Origin: JANLYC01 sp963815445
GTDB taxonomy: Bacteria; Actinomycetota; Actinomycetes; Propionibacteriales; Nocardioidaceae
Length of the DNA stretch: 64,000 nt
NCBI GenBank assembly: GCA_963815445.1
Contig: CAWFGV010000006.1
Location: 186,001-250,000, forward strand
Direction: 5' to 3'
Shown here: piece by piece, positions 51,719 through 60,513 of the stretch
Numbering within the stretch: the first letter of the stretch is position 1
Layout: each line of letters opens with the position of its first letter
Translations under genes and position numbers: made by a program
Notes under the pieces: model-generated
Told to the model about the DNA's origin: nothing
Database searches by the model: none
The model's input: only the letters and a program-made list of their open reading frames with translations

Positions 51719-52270
51719 ATGAGCTTCCACACCGGCCAGCTGCTGCTCGCCACGCCGCGACTGGTCGATCCCAACTTTGCCCGGGCCGTCATCTTCCTGC
51801 TCGACCACGACGAGGACGGGGCGCTCGGCGTCATCATCAACCGGCCGTCTCAGCTGTCGGTCGGATCGGTGCTGCCCACGTGGTCAGCCGCGGTGACGGC
51901 GCCGCCCCTCCTGTTCAGCGGCGGGCCGGTCTCACCGGAGTCCGCGCTGGCGGTGGGCCTTTCACTCGGTGCCGGTCCGGGGGAGGGGTTCAAACGGCTC
52001 ACCGGCGATGTCGGCCTGGTCGACCTCGACGCTGATCCGTCGCAGGTCCAGGCAGACCTCGTGGGGCTGCGTGTGTTCTCCGGGTACGCCGGCTGGGGCG
52101 CCGACCAGCTCGAGGCCGAGCTGGCGGAGGGCTCGTGGTACCTGGTGAACGCCATCCCCAAGGATCTGCTTGATCCTGAACCCGAGGGGTTGTGGCGGGC
52201 CGTGCTGCGCCGCCAGTCCGGCGAGCTCGCCTACGTCGCGACCTTCCCCGAGGACGCCACGCTGAACTGA
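51719..52270 (+). CDS. YqgE/AlgH family protein (UPF0301)
   Basis: A 183-residue protein beginning MSFHTGQLLLATPRLVDPNF, with HDEDGALGVIINRPS and LFSGGPVSPESAL, the conserved blocks of the YqgE/AlgH family. It is a compact alpha/beta fold of unknown biochemical role. It follows malic enzyme by 15 bases and may be in the same transcript. Confidence 0.92.
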   Translation: MSFHTGQLLLATPRLVDPNFARAVIFLLDHDEDGALGVIINRPSQLSVGSVLPTWSAAVTAPPLLFSGGPVSPESALAVGLSLGAGPGEGFKRLTGDVGLVDLDADPSQVQADLVGLRVFSGYAGWGADQLEAELAEGSWYLVNAIPKDLLDPEPEGLWRAVLRRQSGELAYVATFPEDATLN

Positions 52271-52279
52271 GCCGCCGGG

Positions 52280-53086
52280 TCAGCACGCGTCGTAGACGTA
52301 CTGGCTGCTGCCGGGCCGACGGAGCTCCCGGTCCCGGTAGATGATCGACCACCGTCCGCCCTGGCGCCGACAGGCGCGGGTGAAGGACGCGCGGCCGTTG
52401 TCCGAGTACTCGATCTCGATCACGCGTCGACCGTAGGCACGCCGGTACGAGCTGCACTCGGAGTACTCCGAGCACTCCTCTGCGACGGCGAAGTCGAACC
52501 CGACGCGGACGCGGGTGGCCCGGTTGAGCCCGGCCAGGTTCTTCTGCGCGATCGCGAGTCCGGCCTGATGTGCCCGCGCCACCAGCAGCCGTGCCAGCGC
52601 GAGGTTGTCGGCGCGGGTCAGTAGGCGGTGTGAGCGCGAGAACGAGTCGAGGTTGTCCGGCTCGACGGCGCGGAACCCCGACCTCCGGCACCCGGCGATC
52701 CACCCGCCGACGACGTTGCCGATGCGGTGACGGCGGGTTGCGGTGGACGTGTCGAGCAGCACCTCGCCCGGCCAGCCCGGGTCGTGGATGAGCGCCCCGT
52801 GCCGACGCAGCAACAGCCCAGGGTGGTGCCGCTTCCACCACTGCAGCCGGCCGGGCTGTGTCTGGTAGGCGTTCACGTAGCAGATGGAGTACGCCGACGC
52901 GGCCGGTGACTCCGTCCGGTCCCGCGTCACGACCCGTACGCCGCGGGGGAGAGGGTAGCTGCCGCCGAGCTGGTAGTCGGCCTTGCCGTTCACCGGGGGC
53001 AGGGCCACGGACGGAGCGGGAGCAGGAGCAGGCGCGACGAGCAGCGTGGCGCAGGCCAGCACGACGGGTGCGAACATGCGGTCCAT
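52280..53086 (-). CDS. secreted GH114-like (endo-alpha-1,4-polygalactosaminidase-type) TIM barrel
   Basis: A 268-residue exported protein from ATG 53086 (ATG 53077 is an alternative; neither has a clear ribosome binding site). After a signal peptide and an Ala-Pro stretch it shows YVNAYQTQPGRLQWW, IAGCRRSGFRAVEPDNLDSF and GFDFAVAEECSEYSECS, the conserved acidic strands of the GH114 family. Four to six cysteines could form disulfides. The family cleaves amino-sugar polymers or acts in EPS metabolism; the substrate here is not known. It is convergent with yqgE. Confidence 0.78.
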   Translation of the reverse strand: MDRMFAPVVLACATLLVAPAPAPAPSVALPPVNGKADYQLGGSYPLPRGVRVVTRDRTESPAASAYSICYVNAYQTQPGRLQWWKRHHPGLLLRRHGALIHDPGWPGEVLLDTSTATRRHRIGNVVGGWIAGCRRSGFRAVEPDNLDSFSRSHRLLTRADNLALARLLVARAHQAGLAIAQKNLAGLNRATRVRVGFDFAVAEECSEYSECSSYRRAYGRRVIEIEYSDNGRASFTRACRRQGGRWSIIYRDRELRRPGSSQYVYDAC

Positions 53087-53136
53087 TGTCGTGCAGCGGC
53101 TGTCGGTCGGGCGCGGCAACGCCGTAAACTGCGCAC

Positions 53137-53406
53137 GTGAGCACCCAGCTGAGCCCAGGCGTCGAGACCGTCGAGGACCGTCGCACCCAGGAGTCGCTCG
53201 ACGAGGGTGACCACGATCGGTTCAGCCACTACGCCCAGAAGGACAAGCTCACCGAAGCCATGGTCATGGGCACCCCTGTCGTAGCGTTGTGCGGCAAGGT
53301 CTGGGTGCCGTCGCGGGATCCGAAGAAGTACCCCGTGTGCCCTGAGTGCAAGGAGATCTGGGAGTCGCTGAGCCATGGCGACGACGGCGCCGGCAGTGAC
53401 GACTGA
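53137..53406 (+). CDS. DUF3039 protein with Cys metal-binding motif
   Basis: An 89-residue actinobacterial protein. The conserved core is MGTPVVALCGKVWVPSRDP followed by YPVCPECKEIWE: three cysteines and a fourth polar ligand suggest a zinc knuckle. The GTG start has TAAACT six bases upstream, a strong leaderless signature. Function is unknown; the family is conserved in Actinobacteria. It is divergent from the GH114-like gene. Confidence 0.9.
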   Translation: MSTQLSPGVETVEDRRTQESLDEGDHDRFSHYAQKDKLTEAMVMGTPVVALCGKVWVPSRDPKKYPVCPECKEIWESLSHGDDGAGSDD

Positions 53407-53421
53407 CCGGGCCCCCGCGCG

Positions 53422-54303
53422 GTGAGCCGCCTCGCACCGTCGGCTCTGGCATTGCGGGTGCTCGTCTGTGCGGTCGGCGTAGGCGTCGGCCAGCTCGTCG
53501 GTGCGCCCTCCGTCTCCGCTGCCCATCCGCTGGACGAGTTCACCCCGTGCGCGGCCGGCCCCGTGGTCCGCCACCTGCACGCCGGTCCCGCGGCGACGCG
53601 GGAAGTGAGATCACTCCCACCGGTTCAGGTCGACGTCTACGTCCACGTGCTGCGCAGTCGCTCAGAGGGCAACGTGTCGACGCATCGAATCCGGCGCCAG
53701 ATCGCGGTGATGTCCGGTGCGTACGCCGGCAAGCAGAGCGCCGACGCCGCCCGCTCGCCGTTCGTGTTCAGGCTGGCCGGTGTCGACCGGACCAGGAACG
53801 GGCGGTGGTACCGGATGAACGAGGGCACCGTCGCGGAGGGGCATGCCAAGCGGACGCTGCACCTGGGGGGACCGAGCGACCTCAACCTGTATGTCGGCAT
53901 GAACCGGTCCGGCAGCCTCGGCTGGGGCACCGCGCCGGGTGCCGTCACCCAGGCACCTCGGATGGACGGCGTCGTGATCCGGCGGAGCAGCATGCCCGGC
54001 GGCCGCGGTGGGCACTACAGCTCCGGTGACGCCGCCGTGCACGAGACCGGCCACTGGCTGGGTCTCCTGCACACGTTCGCGGGAAAGTGCGGCAAGCGCG
54101 GAGACCTGGTCAGCGACACTCCTGCCGAGGCACGTCCGTCGTACACCTGCCCGGTTCGTCGCAACACCTGCACCGCCCCCGGCCGCGACCCGGTGCACAA
54201 CTTCATGGACTACTCCTATGACGCGTGCATGAACCAGTTCACCGCCGGCCAGGTCCTGCGGATGCGTGACCAATGGACGGACTTCCGGGCAGGTGGCGAC
54301 TGA
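53422..54303 (+). CDS. secreted M43-family (pappalysin-type) zinc metalloprotease
   Basis: A 293-residue exported protease: signal peptide (about 1-33), propeptide or N-domain, and the zinc site HETGHWLGLLH (His207, Glu208, His211, His217). The later MDYSYDACMNQFTAGQVLRM segment has the Met-turn of metzincins (NFMDYS). Paired cysteines near the site fit extracellular disulfides. The gene starts 16 bases after DUF3039, and the MFS gene follows with no gap. Confidence 0.92.
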   Translation: MSRLAPSALALRVLVCAVGVGVGQLVGAPSVSAAHPLDEFTPCAAGPVVRHLHAGPAATREVRSLPPVQVDVYVHVLRSRSEGNVSTHRIRRQIAVMSGAYAGKQSADAARSPFVFRLAGVDRTRNGRWYRMNEGTVAEGHAKRTLHLGGPSDLNLYVGMNRSGSLGWGTAPGAVTQAPRMDGVVIRRSSMPGGRGGHYSSGDAAVHETGHWLGLLHTFAGKCGKRGDLVSDTPAEARPSYTCPVRRNTCTAPGRDPVHNFMDYSYDACMNQFTAGQVLRMRDQWTDFRAGGD

Positions 54304-55701
54304 TTGAACGCGACGCGCACGGAAGTGGTCGCTGGTCCCACCGCACCGGAGTACCGGATGCTCTCCTTCGGCGTCTTTGCGCTGATCGTGGGCATCGCGT
54401 TCGAGTTCATGGCCGTGGCCACGGCGTTGCCGGTCGCTGCCCGTGAGCTCGGTGGTCTCGGGCTGTACCCGTGGGCGCTGACCGGCTTCCTGGGGGCAGC
54501 GATGTTCGCCAACGGCATCGCCGGTGAGCTCTGTGACCGGCTCGGCCCACGGCTGCCGCTCGGCGCCGGCGCCTCCGCCTTCGCCGTCGGCCTGGTGATC
54601 TCCGGACTGAGCCAGTCGATGCCCATGCTCATCTGCGGGAGGATCGTGCAAGGACTCGGGGCGGGGTTCACGATCGTCGCCGTCTATGTGGTCATCGGCC
54701 AGTGCTATCCGGAGGCCGTGCGTCCACGCGTCATGACCTTGATCTCGACGGCATGGGTGGTGCCGTCGGTGCTCGGTCCGTTCATTGCCGGCGGTCTCAC
54801 GGAGTACGTGTCGTGGCGGTGGGCGTTCCTGTCGCTGGTCCCGATGCTGCCGATCCCGATGTTCGCGGTGCTCAAGCGCCTCGGGCAGACGGCTCCCACG
54901 CAGACCCGCCGACCGGGCCGGGTCCGGCTGGCGGCGGGGATGGCGGTCGGGGCGGGGCTGCTCCAGTGGGCTGGGCTGCTGGCCGAGTCGTCTCGTTGGA
55001 TGTACGCCGCCGTCACGGCGGTGGCCGGACTGTCCATGGTCGTGATCGCCGCGCGGAGACTCTTCCCGCCTGGCACGCTGCGTCTCAAGCGTGGACTACC
55101 GTCGGTCATCGCGTTCCGTGGCGTCACCGCCGGGGGATTCTTCGGCTGCCAGGCCTACGTTCCGCTGATGCTCGTCGAGCACCGCGGTGCGACGCCGACG
55201 ATGGCCGGTCTGGCCGTCGCCGGCACGGCTCTGGGCTGGTCGGCCGGCTCATGGTGGCAGGGGAGGCCTCAGCTCCGCGCGGCGCGGACGTCGCTGGTCA
55301 GGCGCGGGTCGATCATCACCACGCTCGGCGTCGTCGTGACCGCTTCGGCGGCCGTCGCCACCGACGGGTGGACGGTCCCGGCCTGGCTGGCCGGCGTCGG
55401 CCTGCTCGTCGGCGGGCTCGGGATGGGGCTGGCGATGGCCAGCAACGCGGTGCTGTTGTTCGAGTTCTCACCGGTCGCCGACCGCGGCGCCAACTCGGCC
55501 GCCATCCAGATGAGCGACTCGCTCGGTGGGTTGCTCGTGATCGGTGCAGCAGGCGTCGGCTATGCGATCTGGAGGGATACGGTCGACCACAGCGCGCTGT
55601 TCCTCGGAATCTTCGGCCTGGCCACGTTGGTGATGCTGTTCTCGATCGTCGTGGCGTACCGGGTGCGCCCGCTTCCCCGTGACGTCCGTCTCACAGACTG
55701 A
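54304..55701 (+). CDS. major facilitator superfamily transporter
   Basis: A 465-residue membrane protein with at least 12 predicted helices, the loop 2-3 signature LCDRLGPRLPLG and WVVPSVLGPFIAGGLTEYVSWRWAFL in helix five, which fits the DHA2/drug-exporter style. The start is taken as TTG 54304, directly after the protease stop with GGCAGGTGG upstream; ATG 54358 would remove little of the first helix. Substrate unknown. It is probably co-transcribed with the protease gene. Confidence 0.88.
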   Translation: MNATRTEVVAGPTAPEYRMLSFGVFALIVGIAFEFMAVATALPVAARELGGLGLYPWALTGFLGAAMFANGIAGELCDRLGPRLPLGAGASAFAVGLVISGLSQSMPMLICGRIVQGLGAGFTIVAVYVVIGQCYPEAVRPRVMTLISTAWVVPSVLGPFIAGGLTEYVSWRWAFLSLVPMLPIPMFAVLKRLGQTAPTQTRRPGRVRLAAGMAVGAGLLQWAGLLAESSRWMYAAVTAVAGLSMVVIAARRLFPPGTLRLKRGLPSVIAFRGVTAGGFFGCQAYVPLMLVEHRGATPTMAGLAVAGTALGWSAGSWWQGRPQLRAARTSLVRRGSIITTLGVVVTASAAVATDGWTVPAWLAGVGLLVGGLGMGLAMASNAVLLFEFSPVADRGANSAAIQMSDSLGGLLVIGAAGVGYAIWRDTVDHSALFLGIFGLATLVMLFSIVVAYRVRPLPRDVRLTD

Positions 55702-55868
55702 CCGATGTGACCAGAAGATGATTCAGACCGCCGCAAGTGGGCATCAGAAGGTAAGGCGTGGTGTTCGCCGCGGAGGAGGCCTCGCCCCACGGCGCTTCGT
55801 TGAGCAGCCAGCGTCGCCAGCCGGGCTTTCGGAGGGGAGGGCGGAAACGCCCTCCTCATCCGGTCGCC

Positions 55869-56603
55869 TCAGGACGGTTCGATGCGCCGCGAGTTCTGGT
55901 GTCCCACGATCTCCCGTGCCACCTCGGCAAGCTTGAGGTTCATGTCCTGCGATGTACGTTTCAGGATCGCGAAGGCCGCCTCGTCGTCGACCTGGTGAAA
56001 GGCCATCAGCAGACCGATCGCCTTGCCGATCTCGCGGTTGCTCTCCAGCCCGGCCCGCAGCGTGAGGGCCGTCCGCTTCTCGGCCGCCGCCAGCAACGCC
56101 ACCGAGGCGAAGGACACGACCAGAGCTGCCTGGTCCACCGACTGACGCGTGAGCGTACCGGGAGTGTCGGAGAACAGGTTCAGGGCGCCCGCCTTGCCGT
56201 CGGAGTTGAGCAGCCGGAAACCGGCCATCCCTCGGACGGGGGTCTCGGCCAGGACGCGTCGGGAGAGCTCCGGCCACGGGGAGCCGTCGGTGAGGTCGGG
56301 GTCGACGTAGGCGGCCTCATCATCGATGGCGTCCAGGCACGGACCATCGCCGATCTCACGTTCGAGGCGGTCGACGTACATGGCGACCTCGTCGCTCGAT
56401 GCCGCCGTCACGGCGATGCCCTTCCGCATGAGCATCAGGCTCGCGTGGTCGCAGCCGGTCACGAACTCGGTCGCCGCGGCACAGATGGCGCCGTAGATCG
56501 CGTCGAAGTCGTCACCGGCGTACACGATCTCGGCCATTGACCGGAAGGCCGCATCGGTGATGTCGTGCCGGTGCTGCCGGGACTGGGGGAGATCATCGGT
56601 CAT
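55869..56603 (-). CDS. GAF-ANTAR regulator
   Basis: A 244-residue protein: GAF domain (about 25-165) followed by a C-terminal ANTAR domain (about 175-235; LRAGLESNREIGKAIGLLMA and FAILKRTSQDMNLKLAEVA). ANTAR domains bind paired hairpins in RNA and stop termination. The start at ATG 56603 begins the conserved part; a frame further upstream is open but unsupported. It is divergent from the helicase gene, with 253 bases between them. Confidence 0.9.
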   Translation of the reverse strand: MTDDLPQSRQHRHDITDAAFRSMAEIVYAGDDFDAIYGAICAAATEFVTGCDHASLMLMRKGIAVTAASSDEVAMYVDRLEREIGDGPCLDAIDDEAAYVDPDLTDGSPWPELSRRVLAETPVRGMAGFRLLNSDGKAGALNLFSDTPGTLTRQSVDQAALVVSFASVALLAAAEKRTALTLRAGLESNREIGKAIGLLMAFHQVDDEAAFAILKRTSQDMNLKLAEVAREIVGHQNSRRIEPS

Positions 56604-56856
56604 GGCGTGCGCCCCGCTGGAGCACAGGCGCGTGTCCGTCGGGGCTGCCTCTCTGGTCGGTCCTCGGGCAACGAGGACGTTCGGGCAGTGCGGGTGCGGC
56701 AGGTGGGCCTGCCGCCGGTCATTGTGCCACGTCGGCCGCACCGGGCAGGTCGGCGGCGACGGCACGCCGCCCTCCGGTGAGTCCCACCCACCGACCAGAA
56801 GACGGCGACGTAGGCTGTGCCACTCGTCCACCCGCAGAGAGGTTCCCGACTCCACC

Positions 56857-58620
56857 GTGTCTCGCCCCGCGCCGTTGCCCCTCAGCCCGGCCTATCCCGA
56901 CCGGGCCGCATGGGGGACCGCCACCCGCCTGCGGGCGTGGCAGCAGGACGCGTTGGGAAAGTACCTCTCGGCAGCACAGCGCGACTTCCTGGCGGTCGCG
57001 ACCCCCGGGGCGGGCAAGACGACCTTCGCCCTGACGATCGCCGCCGAGCTGATGGACCGTCGCATCATCGACCGGATCACCGTCGTGGCGCCGACGGAGC
57101 ATCTCAAGACGCAGTGGGCGGAGGCCGCCGCGAAGGTGGGGCTGGCGATCGACCCGGCCTACTCCCCGACGCAGGGCAAGACCAGCAAGGACTTCGTCGG
57201 CGTCGCGGTGACGTATGCCGGAGTGGCGACCAACCCGCTGGCGTTCCGGGTCCGGACCGAGCGCTTCCGAACCCTGGTCGTCCTCGACGAGGTGCACCAT
57301 GCTGGTGACGCGCTCACCTGGGGGGACGCCATCCGCGAGGCGTTCGACCCCGCGACCCGTCGGCTCTCCTTGACGGGCACGCCGTTCCGGTCCGACATCA
57401 ACCCGATCCCGTTCGTCACCTACGCGCCCGACGAGGAGGGTGTCCCACGCAGCGCCGCCGACTACACCTACGGCTACGCAGAGGCCCTCGCCGACCATGT
57501 CGTCCGACCCGTGCTGTTCATGGCGTACTCGGGCCAGCTCCAGTGGCGCACCAGGGCCGGTGACGAGATCTCGGCCCGACTCGGCGAACCGTTGACCAGG
57601 GACCAGACCGCCCAGGCGCTGCGAACGGCGCTCGACGTCGACGGGGCCTGGGTGCCTGCAGTCCTGGAGGCCGCCGACCGTCGGTTGAGCGAGGTACGTC
57701 GCCACGTGCCCGACGCAGGTGGCCTCGTCATCGCCACCGACCAGGACTCTGCGCGCGCCTACGCGGCACTGCTCGCCCGAATCAGCGGAGAGAAGCCGGC
57801 GGTCGTGCTGTCCGACGAGAAGGCGTCGAGCAAGAAGATCTCCGCGTTCAGCGCGGGCGACTCGCGGTGGATGGTCGCCGTCCGGATGGTGTCCGAAGGT
57901 GTCGATGTTCCCCGGGTGTGTGTAGGCGTCTATGCCACCACGACGGCGACGCCGCTGTTCTTCGCGCAGGCGATCGGGCGCTTCGTGCGGGCGCGGCGTC
58001 GCGGTGAGACCGCATCGGTATTCCTTCCGTCGATCTCGCCGCTGCTCGGCCTGGCGGCCGCGATGGAGCTCCAGCGTGACCACGTGCTCGGGCGGCCGAT
58101 CCGTGACGAGGACGACATCTTCGCCGCCGAGAACGAACTGCTGGCACAGGCGCAGCAGGACGCCGCACCCGTCGCCGACGAACAAGCCGGCTTCGCCGCC
58201 TTGTCGAGCCAGGCGTCCTTCGACCGCGTCGTCTTCGACGGCGGCGAGTTCGGGCACGAGGGACACGTCGCCGTGGGCAGCGACGAGGAGATGGACTTCC
58301 TCGGCATCCCCGGGCTCCTCGAACCCGACCAGGTCCGTGACCTGCTGGCGCACCGACAGTCCGAACGGATGAAGGAGAACAAGCGGACCGGACGGCACCG
58401 GGTGACAGAGCCGTCCGCGCACGAGCGGCTGGCCGGCCTGCGCAAGGAGCTCAACGGGCTGGTGGCCGCCTGGCATCATCGGTCCGGGTCGCCCCACGGC
58501 ATGATCCACGCCGAGTTGCGCCGCGCCTGCGGGGGCCCGCCGGCCGCTGTGGCCACCAGCGATGAGCTCGCGATGCGCATCGACACCCTGCGTGCATGGG
58601 CGGCCCGCCGGCGTAGCTGA
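56857..58620 (+). CDS. superfamily II DEAD/DEAH-box helicase (XPB-like)
   Basis: A 587-residue helicase: motif I TPGAGKTT (49-56), motif Ia VVAPTEHLKTQW, motif II DEVHH (144-148), motif III LTGTPF, motif V VRMVSEGVDVPR and motif VI QAIGRFVRARRRG. The C-terminal 130 residues are family specific. It resembles actinobacterial helicases related to XPB/RecG-type repair enzymes; the substrate is unknown. The start is GTG 56857; the ribosome binding site is weak, and the frame is open upstream with no better start. Confidence 0.9.
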   Translation: MSRPAPLPLSPAYPDRAAWGTATRLRAWQQDALGKYLSAAQRDFLAVATPGAGKTTFALTIAAELMDRRIIDRITVVAPTEHLKTQWAEAAAKVGLAIDPAYSPTQGKTSKDFVGVAVTYAGVATNPLAFRVRTERFRTLVVLDEVHHAGDALTWGDAIREAFDPATRRLSLTGTPFRSDINPIPFVTYAPDEEGVPRSAADYTYGYAEALADHVVRPVLFMAYSGQLQWRTRAGDEISARLGEPLTRDQTAQALRTALDVDGAWVPAVLEAADRRLSEVRRHVPDAGGLVIATDQDSARAYAALLARISGEKPAVVLSDEKASSKKISAFSAGDSRWMVAVRMVSEGVDVPRVCVGVYATTTATPLFFAQAIGRFVRARRRGETASVFLPSISPLLGLAAAMELQRDHVLGRPIRDEDDIFAAENELLAQAQQDAAPVADEQAGFAALSSQASFDRVVFDGGEFGHEGHVAVGSDEEMDFLGIPGLLEPDQVRDLLAHRQSERMKENKRTGRHRVTEPSAHERLAGLRKELNGLVAAWHHRSGSPHGMIHAELRRACGGPPAAVATSDELAMRIDTLRAWAARRRS

Positions 58621-58656
58621 TGCTGGTCCTGCCGGTGTGAGACGTCGCCCGGCCGG

Positions 58657-59127
58657 TCAGTCCTGGACGGCCGCCGCAACGAGAGGGAGCACCCGATGGG
58701 GGATCTGGTCGGCCAGCGCGATCATCGTGGCCGACCGCTCGATACCGGGATACGCGACGACCTTGTCGAGCACGCGCTGCAGGTCGGTGTTGTCACGCGC
58801 CACCACGCGGCACCACAGGTCGCCGGGTCCGGTCACGGTGTGCACCTCGAGGACCTCAGGAATCAGCGCCAGGTGGTCGCGAACCGGGTTGTGGCCGCCG
58901 CCCTGCCTGATCTCCAGGGTCACGAACGCCGTGACGGGGTAGCCGAGCGCAGCCGGGTCCAGCTCGGGACCCCAGGACCGGACCACGCCGGATGCCTCGA
59001 GCCGGTCGAGCCTGGCCTGGACGGTGCCACGCGCGACCCCCAGGCGGCGGGAGGCCTCGAGCACGCCGATCCGTGGCTCGGCGGCGAACAGCTGCACGAG
59101 CTGGGCATCGAGAAGGTCGATCGACAT
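58657..59127 (-). CDS. Lrp/AsnC-family transcriptional regulator
   Basis: A 156-residue regulator from ATG 59127 (GTGGAGC upstream; GTG 59139 is an alternative). An N-terminal helix-turn-helix (IGVLEASRRLGVARGTVQARLDRLEASG, split here) is followed by a C-terminal RAM/ActAB sensing domain. It is divergent from hppD and the shared region holds three phased palindromes, so it very likely controls tyrosine catabolism, perhaps binding an aromatic amino or keto acid. Confidence 0.92.
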   Translation of the reverse strand: MSIDLLDAQLVQLFAAEPRIGVLEASRRLGVARGTVQARLDRLEASGVVRSWGPELDPAALGYPVTAFVTLEIRQGGGHNPVRDHLALIPEVLEVHTVTGPGDLWCRVVARDNTDLQRVLDKVVAYPGIERSATMIALADQIPHRVLPLVAAAVQD

Positions 59128-59164
59128 ACGCGGCTCCACATCAGCTCGGATGCTCTGGTCAGGC

Positions 59165-59239
59165 TGTGCACAACCCTACGCCAGATTCACCAGACGAATG
59201 TGCACATTGATCAGTCGTCAGACGATCCCTTGCGCACAA
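59165..59239. promoter_or_regulatory. three phased palindromes, putative Lrp binding region
   Basis: TGTGCACA (59165-59172), AATGTGCACATT (59197-59208) and TTGCGCACAA (59230-59239) share a TTGTGCACAA-like core. Their centres are about 34 and 32 bases apart, close to three helical turns, as expected for an Lrp-type octamer wrapping DNA. The third site covers the -35 of hppD. Confidence 0.6.
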
Positions 59240-59258
59240 TGTGTACTGAGACCATGAT
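59230..59258 (+). promoter_or_regulatory. putative hppD promoter
   Basis: TTGCGC (59230-59235) and CATGAT (59253-59258) are 17 bases apart. The -10 ends six bases before the ATG, so the transcript would start at or next to the start codon and be leaderless. Confidence 0.5.
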
Positions 59259-59264
59259 GCGAAC

Positions 59265-60464
59265 ATGAGTGAAACCTTGACCCCGCAAGAGCTTCAGGCC
59301 GACCTCACCCTCGACCAGCTCAAGCAGCTCGTCGGCCTCGTTGAGTATGACGAGGACAAGGACCCGTTCCCGGTCACCGGCTGGGACGCGATCGTGTTCA
59401 TCGTGGGCAACGCGACCCAGGTGGCGCACTACTACCAGTCCGCGTTCGGAATGGACCTCGTCGCCTACAGCGGCCCCGAGACCGGTAACCGTGACCACAA
59501 GGCCTTCGTGCTCAAGAGCGGGTCCTGCCGCTTCGTCGTCAAGGGCGGCGTCGCCACCGACAGCCCCCTGCTCGACCATCACCGCGCTCATGGTGACGGC
59601 GTCAGCGACATCGCGCTGGAGGTCCCCGACGTCGACAAGTGCGTCAACCGCGCCCGTGACATGGGTGCCAGGATCGTCCAGGAGCCCGAGGACGTCAGCG
59701 ACGAGCACGGCACCGTCCGCATGGCGGCGATCGCGGCGTACGGCGACACCCGCCACACGCTTGTCGACCGCTCGCGCTACGACGGCCCGTACCTGCCTGG
59801 CTTCGTGCCGAGGGCCACCACCGTCACCCGACCGGAAGGTGCGCCGAAGCGGCTGTTCCAGGCGCTCGACCATGTCGTCGGAAACGTCGAGCTCGGCAAG
59901 ATGGACGAGTGGGTCGACTTCTACAACCGCGTGATGGGTTTCGTGAACATGGCGGAGTTCATCGGAGACGACATCGCGACCGACTACTCCGCCCTGATGA
60001 GCAAGGTCGTCGCGAACGGCAACCACCGGGTCAAGTTCCCGCTCAACGAGCCGGCCGTCGCCAAGCGGAAGAGCCAGATCGACGAGTTCCTGGAGTTCTA
60101 CCAGGGCCCGGGTGCCCAGCACCTGGCGCTGGCCACCAACGACATCCTCTCGACCGTCGACGCGATGACCGCCCAGGGCGTCGAGTTCCTGGCCACCCCC
60201 GACTCCTACTACGAGGATCCCGAGCTGCGCGCGCGGATCGGTGAGGTCCGTACGTCGATCGAGGAGCTGCAGTCGCGGGGCATCCTGGTCGACCGCGACG
60301 AGGACGGCTACCTGCTGCAGATCTTCACCCGGCCGATCGGTGACCGGCCGACCGTGTTCTTCGAGCTGATCGAGCGCCACGGGTCTCTCGGGTTCGGCAA
60401 GGGCAACTTCAAGGCGCTCTTCGAGGCCATCGAGCGCGAACAGGAAGCTCGCGGCAACCTCTGA
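59265..60464 (+). CDS. hppD: 4-hydroxyphenylpyruvate dioxygenase
   Basis: A 399-residue vicinal-oxygen-chelate enzyme converting 4-hydroxyphenylpyruvate to homogentisate in tyrosine breakdown. Two glyoxalase-like halves are present. The iron ligands fit His203 in LDHVVGNVE, His286 in AQHLALATNDI and Glu367 in FFELIERHG. Length is normal. The divergent Lrp-type gene and phased palindromes suggest amino-acid-responsive control. Later genes of the homogentisate route are not in the window. A strong terminator follows. Confidence 0.96.
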   Translation: MSETLTPQELQADLTLDQLKQLVGLVEYDEDKDPFPVTGWDAIVFIVGNATQVAHYYQSAFGMDLVAYSGPETGNRDHKAFVLKSGSCRFVVKGGVATDSPLLDHHRAHGDGVSDIALEVPDVDKCVNRARDMGARIVQEPEDVSDEHGTVRMAAIAAYGDTRHTLVDRSRYDGPYLPGFVPRATTVTRPEGAPKRLFQALDHVVGNVELGKMDEWVDFYNRVMGFVNMAEFIGDDIATDYSALMSKVVANGNHRVKFPLNEPAVAKRKSQIDEFLEFYQGPGAQHLALATNDILSTVDAMTAQGVEFLATPDSYYEDPELRARIGEVRTSIEELQSRGILVDRDEDGYLLQIFTRPIGDRPTVFFELIERHGSLGFGKGNFKALFEAIEREQEARGNL

Positions 60465-60480
60465 GTCAGACCCGTCGAGG

Positions 60481-60504
60481 ACCCCCGCCCGGTTGGGCGG
60501 GGGT
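60481..60504. terminator. strong bidirectional terminator
   Basis: ACCCCCGCCC and GGGCGGGGGT form a perfect 10-bp stem with the loop GGTT. It lies between the convergent ends of hppD and the symporter gene and could serve both. Confidence 0.85.
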
Positions 60505-60513
60505 TCTCGCGTC

